6,556 nucleotides of DNA from Defluviicoccus sp. (GTDB taxonomy: Bacteria; Pseudomonadota; Alphaproteobacteria; MPNO01), in contig JAPPHW010000255.1 in the NCBI GenBank assembly GCA_028820945.1, positions 1 to 6,556 of the forward strand. The letters run 5' to 3'. The translations under genes were made by a program, and so were the position numbers. Under the pieces are notes generated by a model that did not search any database, was not told where the DNA came from, and worked only from the letters and a program-made list of their open reading frames with translations. Shown here one piece after another: positions 1 to 6,556 of the stretch. Every line of letters begins with the position of its first letter. Position 1 is the stretch's first letter.

Positions 1-947
1 ACGCCGATCGCGACGACGCGCCCGAACTGGTTGCGTATGCGGACCGCGATGGCGATCCCGTAGACGAAGAGCAGGAGGAACAGGCCGAGCACGGAGAGCC
101 CGCCGACGAGGCCGAACTCCTCCGCGAGCATGGTGAAGATGAAATCGGTCTGACGCTCCGGCAGGAACTCGAGATGGGCCTGGGAGCCCTGCATGTATCC
201 CTTGCCGAAGACGCCGCCGGAGCCGAGCGCGATCTTGGCCTGCAGAATGTGGTAGCCGGCTCCGAGCGGATCGGATTCCGGGTCGAAGAATGTCAGGATG
301 CGCTGCTGCTGGTAGGGCCTGAGGACGTTCCAGGCCACCGGCAGGGCGGCCAGGCCCAGGAGCCCCACGAGCCCGAATTTCCACAGCCTGACGCCGACGA
401 CGAAGAATATCGCCGCGCCCCCCACCGCCAGCATCGCCGCCGTGCCCAGATCGGGCTGGCGCAGGACCAGGAATGCCGGGGCCAGGATCATCAGCAGCGG
501 CACCGCCAGACGCCCCGGGCGTCCGATATCCTCCATCGACAGGCCGTGAAAGTAGCGCGCGAGGCCGAGAATCAGCGCGATCTTCATGAGCTCCGACGGT
601 TGCAGGCGGACGACGCCGAGATCGATCCATCGCTGCGCCCCCATGCCGGTGGCTCCCGCCACCTCGACGGCGACCAGCAGCGCGACCGCGGCGAAATAGA
701 TCGTATAGGCGTGACGCAGCCAGAACCGGAGGTCGACCAGCGCCACCGCCAGCATCAGCACCAGCGCCACGCCGAACCGCATGACCTGCCGCGCCGCCCA
801 GGGTTCCCAGCTTCCGTCGCCCGCCGAATAGAGCATGGCCACGCCGACCCCGGCGACCAGGCAGAGCAGCACCACGAGCGGCCAGTTCAAGAGGGCGAGC
901 CTGCGCCGGAGGGAAAGGCTGTCGCCGGCTGCCGCCATCGTGGCCAA
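1..947 (-). CDS. rodA: RodA, SEDS-family peptidoglycan glycosyltransferase (C-terminus cut by window edge)
   Basis: RodA is a polytopic inner-membrane enzyme that polymerises lipid II into glycan strands and works in complex with PBP2 during lateral wall growth. I translated the minus strand directly: about 315 residues are visible from the TTG at 947, and the reading frame is open to the edge. Family length is roughly 370-385, so about 60-70 C-terminal residues are missing. Counting from the ATG at 938, landmarks are the QPSE motif (113-116), RQPDLGTA (160-167) and the signature EFLPERQTDFIF (257-268). Asp265 there matches the aspartate essential for SEDS polymerases. Hydrophobic helices lie at about 19-37, 55-70, 78-92, 144-158, 168-183, 187-203 and 277-297. 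The start is probably TTG 947 rather than ATG 938, because GGGGAGGAG at 955-963 sits 7 nt from the TTG but 16 nt from the ATG. It follows mrdA by 18 nt, the usual mrdA-rodA pairing. Identity is very secure; the start is moderately secure. Confidence 0.96.
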   Translation of the reverse strand, partial: MATMAAAGDSLSLRRRLALLNWPLVVLLCLVAGVGVAMLYSAGDGSWEPWAARQVMRFGVALVLMLAVALVDLRFWLRHAYTIYFAAVALLVAVEVAGATGMGAQRWIDLGVVRLQPSELMKIALILGLARYFHGLSMEDIGRPGRLAVPLLMILAPAFLVLRQPDLGTAAMLAVGGAAIFFVVGVRLWKFGLVGLLGLAALPVAWNVLRPYQQQRILTFFDPESDPLGAGYHILQAKIALGSGGVFGKGYMQGSQAHLEFLPERQTDFIFTMLAEEFGLVGGLSVLGLFLLLFVYGIAIAVRIRNQFGRVVAIG

Positions 948-954
948 GGTGCGG

Positions 955-963
955 CTCCTCCCC
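955..963 (-). promoter_or_regulatory. Ribosome binding site of rodA
   Basis: On the minus strand this reads GGGGAGGAG, the strongest Shine-Dalgarno-like sequence among the gene starts of this window. It lies between the mrdA stop (966-968) and the rodA start. It is 7 nt upstream of an in-frame TTG (945-947) but 16 nt upstream of the first in-frame ATG (936-938), so it favours the TTG as initiation codon, adding three residues to RodA. Confidence 0.7.
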
Positions 964-965
964 GT

Positions 966-2843
966 TCAGCCCTGGCCGGGCGCCGCTTCGACCCAGGCGA
1001 GGCGATCGCCCGCGTCGGCGCCCAGCGGGTCCCGGCGCTGCGCCTCGAGCAGGATGTCGCGTGCGATCGGGGTCGCGACTGAGGAGCCCGGGCCGCCATG
1101 CTCCACCACCACCGAGATCGCATAGCGCGGTTTGTCGAGCGGTGCGTATGCGACGAACAGCGCATGGTCCCGCTCCCGCCAGGGACGCTCGTGGTTCTTG
1201 AGCACGCGGGTTCCGCGCTCGCTCCTGGAAATCTTGACGACCTGCGAAGTCCCGGTCTTGCCCGCGAGCGCAAGCGCCGGGTCCCTGATCGCGTAGCGGT
1301 AAGCGGTCCCCCGCTCGTTGTTGGCGACCGCGTTCATGCCGCGGCGGACCGATTTCAGCGCGGCCTCCCGGATCTTGAGCGCCGGAAAGCGCGGCTCGGA
1401 CGGCGACCCGGCGGCGCCTCCGCCTTCGACGACCAGTTTCGGAACGACGGCCCGGCCCGAAGCGATCCGGGCGGTCATGACGGCGAGCTGAAGCGGCGTC
1501 GTCAGCACGAAGCCCTGACCGATGCCGGTGATCAGCGTTTCGCCGCCCTGCCATCTGGTGCCGATCGATGCGAGCTTCCATTCGGGCGTGGGCATCAGCC
1601 CTTCCTGCTCGCCCGGCAAATCGTCCAGCAGCTTGGTGCCGAGACCGAGCTGGAGCGCCGTCTCCGCGATCCGGTCGATGCCGACCTTCTGCGCCAGCTC
1701 GTAAAAGTAGATGTCGCAGCTCCGCTCGATCGCGCCCTCCATGTCGAGCCAGCCATGACCGTGCTTGTTCCAGCAATGGAACTGGGCCTCGCCCAGCTCC
1801 ATGAACCCCTTGCAAAAGACCCGCTGGCCCGGCCACGCCCTGCGCGCGTTCAGCGCCGCCAGGGCGACGGCCAGCTTGAACGTCGAGCCCGGCGCGTAGA
1901 GCCCGGACAGGCATCTGTTGAGCAGCGGAGTCATCGGATCGGAGACCACCGACCGCCACGTGTCCGCGCTCAAGCCCCTGACGAACTGGTTGGGCTCGTA
2001 CGCCGGAGTCGATGCCATGGCGAGGACTTCGCCGGTCTCCACCCCCATCAACACCGCCGAGGCGCTCTGGTGCCCGGCGAGGCGGTCCTGGGCGAACGTC
2101 TGCAGCGCGATGTCTATCGTGAGGCGGACATCGTTTCCCGGCACCCCTTCGACCCGGTCGACTTCGCGGATCACCCGTCCGAGCGCGTTGACCTCCACCT
2201 GGCTCGCCCCCGCCTTGCCGCGAAGGGCGAGGTCGCGCGTCTTCTCGATCCCGTCCTTGCCGATGCGAAAGTCCGGCAGCTGAAGCAGGGGATCGTCGCC
2301 GAGCTCGGTCTCGGAAACCGCCGCGACGTAGCCCAGCACGTGGACCGACTTGATCGAATGCGGGTAGTCGCGCACCAGGTCGGCGTCGATCGCGATGCCC
2401 GGCAGGTCCGGTGCGTTGACCTCGATTTTCGCGACCTCGTGCCAGTCGAGGCCTTCGCGCACCGTGACGGGGACGAAGCCGCGGCGGCGCTTGACCTCGC
2501 GCAGCACGCGGGCGCGTTCGTCCTCGGTAATTCCGATCAGCCGATCCAGCATGTCGAGCGTCCGGTCGACATCCCCCGCCTGTTCGGCGATCAGCAGCAC
2601 CCGGTAGCTCTGGCGGTTGACCGCGAGCGGCGAGGAGAACCGGTCGAGGATGCGTCCGCGGGCGGGCGCGACTAGGCGCATGTTGATCCGGTTGTCCTCG
2701 GCCAGCATCTTGTACCGGTCGGATTCGACAACCTGGATATGGTACATCCGGCCCGCCAGCATCGCGGCCGCGGCGAGTTGGACGCCGCCGAGAACCGCCG
2801 CCCGCCGGGTGAACAGCTTGTGCCTCTCATTGTCCCGGTACAT
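966..2843 (-). CDS. mrdA: Penicillin-binding protein 2 (MrdA/PBP2), elongasome DD-transpeptidase
   Basis: A class B penicillin-binding protein of 625 residues, close to the usual 600-650. It crosslinks peptidoglycan during cell elongation and is the transpeptidase partner of RodA, anchored in the inner membrane with its body in the periplasm. A short basic N-terminus (RDNERHKLFTRR) precedes one membrane segment at about 15-37. The pedestal begins with RGRILDR (62-68). The catalytic triad of motifs is complete: STFK with nucleophile Ser320 and Lys323, SCD at 375-377, and KTGTSQ from 529. The stretch IGQGFVLTTPLQLA (441-454) is typical of PBP2. Cys344, Cys357, His363 and Cys376 are spaced like a metal site. 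The ATG at 2843 is fixed as the start, because the only upstream codons before an in-frame TAG (2853-2855) are GAT, CGG and ACG. AGGA at 2851-2854 lies 7 nt upstream. It sits 80 nt after mreD and just before rodA. Confidence 0.97.
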   Translation of the reverse strand: MYRDNERHKLFTRRAAVLGGVQLAAAAMLAGRMYHIQVVESDRYKMLAEDNRINMRLVAPARGRILDRFSSPLAVNRQSYRVLLIAEQAGDVDRTLDMLDRLIGITEDERARVLREVKRRRGFVPVTVREGLDWHEVAKIEVNAPDLPGIAIDADLVRDYPHSIKSVHVLGYVAAVSETELGDDPLLQLPDFRIGKDGIEKTRDLALRGKAGASQVEVNALGRVIREVDRVEGVPGNDVRLTIDIALQTFAQDRLAGHQSASAVLMGVETGEVLAMASTPAYEPNQFVRGLSADTWRSVVSDPMTPLLNRCLSGLYAPGSTFKLAVALAALNARRAWPGQRVFCKGFMELGEAQFHCWNKHGHGWLDMEGAIERSCDIYFYELAQKVGIDRIAETALQLGLGTKLLDDLPGEQEGLMPTPEWKLASIGTRWQGGETLITGIGQGFVLTTPLQLAVMTARIASGRAVVPKLVVEGGGAAGSPSEPRFPALKIREAALKSVRRGMNAVANNERGTAYRYAIRDPALALAGKTGTSQVVKISRSERGTRVLKNHERPWRERDHALFVAYAPLDKPRYAISVVVEHGGPGSSVATPIARDILLEAQRRDPLGADAGDRLAWVEAAPGQG

Positions 2844-2850
2844 CGTCCGA

Positions 2851-2854
2851 TCCT
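2851..2854 (-). promoter_or_regulatory. Ribosome binding site of mrdA
   Basis: AGGA on the minus strand, 7 nt before the mrdA ATG. It overlaps an in-frame TAG (2853-2855) that prevents any longer N-terminus, so the start of PBP2 is well determined. Confidence 0.55.
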
Positions 2855-2888
2855 AGCCCGGAACTCCTGCCGCGGTCACGGCCCGCGT

Positions 2889-2923
2889 GGCTCCGAAGGG
2901 CCCCCGGCGCGGGGAAACCGGGG
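2889..2923 (-). other. GC-rich inverted repeats in the mreD-mrdA gap
   Basis: Immediately after the mreD stop, the minus strand carries CCCCGG (2918-2923), a 10-nt spacer and CCGGGG (2902-2907). Next to it, sharing base 2902, is GGCCC-TTCG-GAGCC (2889-2902-type hairpin), with a C(UUCG)G tetraloop closed by a stem with one C-A mismatch. The two cannot both form fully. No run of T follows, so a rho-independent terminator is unlikely. An mRNA-stability or processing element between mreD and mrdA is possible, but in such GC-rich DNA chance is a serious alternative. Confidence 0.3.
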
Positions 2924-3436
2924 CTATGCGCGGCGCGCGATGGAGCGGTGTATCCGCGACAGCGGCCAGTACAGGAGCGGAAAAACGGCGAGGGTCAGCC
3001 CCAACTGGAACGCCAGCGGCGCCGGATCGACGTAACGCAGGTGCCAGGCCATGACCGCGAGCCAGAACACCGCCGCGGCGAACGCGGCCGTCAGGCCGAA
3101 AGCCCACCACACGATGAGGAAGGACTTGCCGCGGAAGAAGACCCGCTGGAACACGATGACGCCGTACACGATCAGGAGCGTCAGCGCGTTGAGCCCGATC
3201 GGCCCGGCGTTCATCAGATCCTGCCAGAGGCCGAGCGGCAGGACGGCGATCGCCGGCATCAGATCCGGCCGGTAAACGGTCCAGTAAAATACCGCGATCA
3301 AGCCCAGATTGGGCGCGACCGGACCGATCGACGACACGTTGATCGGCATCGCCGAGAACATGATCAGCACCAGCGCGACGACGAAGGGGGTGAGGTCCGT
3401 GGCCAGCCCGTCGAGCCGCCGAAGCAGTCCGCTCAC
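2924..3436 (-). CDS. mreD: MreD, rod shape-determining membrane protein
   Basis: A small integral inner-membrane protein of the elongasome, 170 residues, matching the usual 160-180. It binds MreC and helps set the activity of the PBP2-RodA pair; no catalytic activity is known for the family. Hydrophobic segments are visible at about 17-33, 43-55, 58-72, 79-97, 104-130 and 139-158, giving five or six membrane passes. A basic tail (RIHRSIARRA) ends the protein. The segment PNLGLIAVFYWTVYRPDLMP (42-61) and the nearby GLWQDL (69-74) resemble the conserved MreD core. The start codon is GTG at 3434-3436. It overlaps the mreC TGA stop as GTGA, and no strong Shine-Dalgarno is seen, so translation is probably coupled to mreC. 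The stop is TAG. Sequence conservation in MreD is low, so position between mreC and mrdA is an important part of the assignment. Confidence 0.93.
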   Translation of the reverse strand: MSGLLRRLDGLATDLTPFVVALVLIMFSAMPINVSSIGPVAPNLGLIAVFYWTVYRPDLMPAIAVLPLGLWQDLMNAGPIGLNALTLLIVYGVIVFQRVFFRGKSFLIVWWAFGLTAAFAAAVFWLAVMAWHLRYVDPAPLAFQLGLTLAVFPLLYWPLSRIHRSIARRA

Positions 3437-4311
3437 CGCCGGGTCCCGCCGGGAATCCGTCCCTGGAGCGCTCCGACGGTCGCCTCGGGACGGGCGATCA
3501 CGCGGACGAATTCGAGCCGGTCGAGCTCGGCCAGGGGCCGGACGTGGATCTCCTCTCCGGCAACGTTCGAGACGATGCCGACGGGAAGCCCGGGCGGGAG
3601 CACTCCGCCGTGGCCCGACGTCACGATCCGGTCTCCGGTATTGACCCGTGCGTTGCCGCGCAGACGGGCGATCTTGGGCGCGGCGGTGTTGTCGCCGGAG
3701 AGGATCGCGCGCTCGCGCGATTCCTCGAATACGACCGGAACGTTCGAATTAAGGTCGGTGATCAGAAGGACGCGCGCGGATCGGTCCCCGACCGAGACCA
3801 CGCGGCCGACCAGCCCGTCCCCGGTCACCGCCGCCTGGCCCTTGGCGACGCCGTCGCGCGCGCCGGCAACCACGACGATCGACCGCACGAACACCCCCCC
3901 GGAGTCGCCCACCACGCGGGCGGTGACGAAATCGACCCCGGTCTCGGGCACGAAGCGGAGCAGCCCGCGGAGGCGGTCGTTCTCCCCCGAGAGCTTCAAC
4001 CCGGCCGCCTGCCAGCGCAGCAGCCGCTCGTTCTGGGCGCGGAGCATCGCGTTTTCCTGGCGCAGCCGGCCGAGCTCGTTGATGCCCTCGACCGCGTCCG
4101 AGACGGCGGCCGCCGGACGCGCCATCACGTTCATGATGGGGGCCACGAAGTCGACCACGCCGGCGCGCAACCTCTCGAACAGAACCGTCTCCGCCTTGCC
4201 GAGCAGGACGATGCCGAAAGCGGCCAGAATCAGCGTGGTGAGCACGATACGCTGGCTGAGCGTCCCCGAGGGGACCGCCAGGCGGATGATCGATGCGGGC
4301 CGGTACTTCAC
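3433..4311 (-). CDS. mreC: MreC, rod shape-determining periplasmic scaffold
   Basis: A bitopic inner-membrane protein of the elongasome. It oligomerises in the periplasm, binds PBP2 and switches it to its active form, and contacts MreD in the membrane. From the GTG at 4311 the product is 292 residues; an upstream TTG at 4320 would give 295. With 295-residue numbering, a membrane helix lies at about 24-41, a coiled coil rich in Arg, Glu, Gln and Leu at about 78-120, and the two-lobed beta-barrel domain at about 130-275. The barrel includes GDGLVGRVVSVG (167-178) and TSGHGGVLPPGLPVGIV (234-250), a motif typical of MreC. An in-frame TAG at 4339-4341 limits the N-terminus. AAGGGG at 4322-4327 is 10 nt from the GTG but only 1 nt from the TTG, so I prefer the GTG. 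The stop overlaps mreD. A run of seven G on the coding strand (3894-3900) leaves the frame intact. Confidence 0.95.
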   Translation of the reverse strand: MKYRPASIIRLAVPSGTLSQRIVLTTLILAAFGIVLLGKAETVLFERLRAGVVDFVAPIMNVMARPAAAVSDAVEGINELGRLRQENAMLRAQNERLLRWQAAGLKLSGENDRLRGLLRFVPETGVDFVTARVVGDSGGVFVRSIVVVAGARDGVAKGQAAVTGDGLVGRVVSVGDRSARVLLITDLNSNVPVVFEESRERAILSGDNTAAPKIARLRGNARVNTGDRIVTSGHGGVLPPGLPVGIVSNVAGEEIHVRPLAELDRLEFVRVIARPEATVGALQGRIPGGTRR

Positions 4312-4321
4312 CGACGCCAAG

Positions 4322-4327
4322 CCCCTT
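4322..4327 (-). promoter_or_regulatory. Ribosome binding site of mreC
   Basis: AAGGGG on the minus strand is the only purine-rich Shine-Dalgarno-like stretch before mreC. It is 10 nt from the GTG at 4309-4311 and 1 nt from the TTG at 4318-4320. Only the GTG is at a workable distance, which argues for the shorter MreC. Confidence 0.45.
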
Positions 4328-4364
4328 GTGCTGTCCGGCTACGGTATTCGAACGGTGCGCGTCC

Positions 4365-4383
4365 TCGCATTCAATACATGCGA
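4365..4383 (-). other. Small hairpin in the mreB-mreC gap
   Basis: A perfect six-base inverted repeat, TCGCAT - 7-nt loop - ATGCGA on the minus strand, lies 13 nt beyond the mreB stop codon. No T-run follows it, and the stem is short, so it is not a convincing terminator. It could protect the mreB 3' end or mark an mRNA processing site that sets mreB expression above mreCD. Chance occurrence is also possible. Confidence 0.3.
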
Positions 4384-4396
4384 TTCGGGTTTCGCC

Positions 4397-5443
<1,047 letters not shown>

Positions 5444-5459
5444 CTATTCGATACCTCGT

Positions 5460-5471
5460 CGAGCGCGCTCG
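5460..5471. repeat. 12-bp palindrome in the leuA-mreB gap
   Basis: CGAGCGCGCTCG is a perfect 12-base palindrome, and the overlapping TCGCGCGA (5469-5476) is also palindromic, just beyond the leuA stop. As RNA it would need a 4-nt loop and leaves a stem of only four G/C-rich pairs. No T-run follows. It might be a protein-binding site near an mreB promoter, a weak hairpin, or simply a product of high GC content. Confidence 0.3.
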
Positions 5472-5476
5472 CGCGA

Positions 5477-6556
5477 TCAGGCGATGAGCGCCTCGGGCGC
5501 GGTTTTCTCCCTCTTGACCAGCAGCTTGTTCAGCGCGTTGACATAGGCCCGCGCCGAAGCGACGAGCGTATCGGTGTCGGCCCCCTGGCCGTTCACCGTC
5601 TTCCCTTCCTCCTCCAGCCTGACGGTGACCTCGGCCTGCGCGTCGGTGCCCTCTGTCACCGCGTGCACCTGGTAGAGCTTCAGCCGCGCGGTATGGGGGA
5701 ACAGCCCCTTGATCGCGTTGAAGGTGGCGTCGACCGGGCCGTCGCCCGTCGCCTCGGTCCCACGGCGGTCGCCGTCGATGTCGAGCTCGAGCGTCGCGGT
5801 CTGCGGCCCGACCGAACCGCAGATCACCTGGAGCGACACGAACTGGATCCTGTCGTTGCGCCTGATCACCGCGTCGTCGACCAGGGCCTCGATATCCTCG
5901 TCGAAGATCTCCTTCTTCTTGTCGGCGAGGTCCTTGAAGCGCCGGAACGCGTCCTGCATCGCGTTCTCGCCGAGATTGTAGCCGAGCTCCCTGATCTTCT
6001 CGCGGAAGGCGTGGCGTCCCGAATGCTTGCCCATGACCAGGGTCGAACGGGCCAGCCCGACCGATTCCGGCGTCATGATCTCGTAGGTTCCGGCGTGCTT
6101 GAGCACCCCGTCCTGGTGAATACCGGCCTCGTGCGCGAACGCGTTGGCGCCGACGATCGCCTTGTTGGGCTGGACGGTGAAACCGGTGATCGTCGAGACC
6201 AGCTTGGAAACCCGGGTGATCACGGCGGTATCGATCCCGGTCGAATAGGGCATCAGGTCGTGACGGGTCCGGAGCGCCATCACGATTTCCTCGAGCGCGG
6301 CGTTGCCCGCCCGCTCGCCGAGACCGTTGATCGTGCACTCCACCTGTCGCGCGCCTGCCTCCACCGCGGCCAGCGAGTTCGCGACCGCGAGCCCGAGATC
6401 GTTGTGGCAATGGGCGGAGAAGATCGCCTTGTCGCTGTTGGGCACCCGCTCGCGGAGCATCCGGATCAGGCCGCCGAACTCCTCGGGCAGCGCGTAGCCC
6501 ACCGTGTCCGGCAGGTTGATGCAGGTGGCGCCCGCCCGGATCGCCGCCTCGACGCA
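5477..6556 (-). CDS. leuA: 2-isopropylmalate synthase (LeuA), N-terminus cut by window edge
   Basis: A cytoplasmic enzyme that condenses acetyl-CoA with 2-oxoisovalerate to 2-isopropylmalate, the committed step of leucine biosynthesis. The 359 visible residues are open to the high-coordinate edge. The family is about 510-530 long, so roughly 150-170 N-terminal residues are absent. Numbering from the first visible codon, the end of the catalytic TIM barrel holds the divalent-metal ligands in HCH (49-51) and GLGERAGNA (78-86, with Asn85). The linker subdomain follows with [13 protein letters not shown] (138-150) and GKHSGRHAF (176-184). Residues about 230-345 form the LeuA allosteric dimerisation domain, where leucine feedback inhibition acts in this family, including the segment [16 protein letters not shown] (271-286). 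That intact domain argues for true LeuA rather than homocitrate or citramalate synthase. No internal start is proposed, because the barrel clearly continues upstream. It shares its strand with mreB, 39 nt downstream. Confidence 0.96.
   Translation of the reverse strand, partial: CVEAAIRAGATCINLPDTVGYALPEEFGGLIRMLRERVPNSDKAIFSAHCHNDLGLAVANSLAAVEAGARQVECTINGLGERAGNAALEEIVMALRTRHDLMPYSTGIDTAVITRVSKLVSTITGFTVQPNKAIVGANAFAHEAGIHQDGVLKHAGTYEIMTPESVGLARSTLVMGKHSGRHAFREKIRELGYNLGENAMQDAFRRFKDLADKKKEIFDEDIEALVDDAVIRRNDRIQFVSLQVICGSVGPQTATLELDIDGDRRGTEATGDGPVDATFNAIKGLFPHTARLKLYQVHAVTEGTDAQAEVTVRLEEEGKTVNGQGADTDTLVASARAYVNALNKLLVKREKTAPEALIA

Noticed and set aside
174..1082. Plus-strand frame of 302 codons opposite rodA
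   Set aside because: The minus strand encodes a clear RodA with all signature motifs. The plus-strand product is Arg/His/Gln-rich with no family likeness.
1098..2675. Long open frame of 525 codons on the plus strand opposite mrdA
   Set aside because: Its translation is low-complexity, rich in Arg, Asp, His and Gln, with no recognisable domain. It lies fully antisense to an intact PBP2. Such frames are expected opposite GC-rich genes with strong third-position bias.
3894..3900. Run of seven G (coding strand) in mreC as a programmed frameshift site
   Set aside because: The zero frame continues through conserved MreC sequence to the expected stop. There is no stimulatory structure or useful alternative frame. 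It is only a possible hotspot for sequencing or replication slippage.

Overview
The window is a GC-rich (roughly two thirds G+C by eye), densely packed stretch of bacterial chromosome in which every recognisable gene lies on the minus strand. Read in the direction of transcription (from high to low coordinates), it holds the 3' part of leuA (2-isopropylmalate synthase), then mreB, mreC, mreD, mrdA (PBP2) and most of rodA, which runs off the low-coordinate edge. The protein sequences, the GC content and the leuA next to mreB arrangement suggest an alphaproteobacterium, perhaps of the Rhodospirillales type. That placement is inferred from general resemblance and was not tested by phylogeny.

Layout: 5477-6556 is the C-terminal 359 residues of LeuA. 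A 39-nt gap containing a GC-rich palindrome separates it from mreB (4397-5437). A 76- to 85-nt gap (depending on the mreC start) with a small hairpin precedes mreC (ending 3433). mreC overlaps mreD (2924-3436) by four bases (GTGA). An 80-nt gap with GC-rich inverted repeats precedes mrdA (966-2843). Eighteen to 27 nt (depending on the rodA start) separate mrdA from rodA (1-947, partial). No gap exceeds 300 bases, and I see no tRNA, rRNA, mobile element, CRISPR array or convincing intrinsic terminator.

The five shape genes encode the core elongasome (Rod complex). MreB forms actin-like filaments under the membrane. MreC and MreD link these to the periplasm and stimulate PBP2. PBP2 is the class B transpeptidase that crosslinks new peptidoglycan, and RodA is the SEDS glycosyltransferase that polymerises lipid II. 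Tight spacing and common orientation suggest one transcription unit. leuA could be cotranscribed at its head, although its own function is leucine biosynthesis.

Overall this is a conserved housekeeping region, and I found no evidence for a new system. The points most worth a second look are a predicted Cys/Cys/His/Cys metal site in PBP2, start-codon corrections for rodA and mreC, the weak ribosome binding site of mreB, and small inverted repeats in the intergenic gaps.
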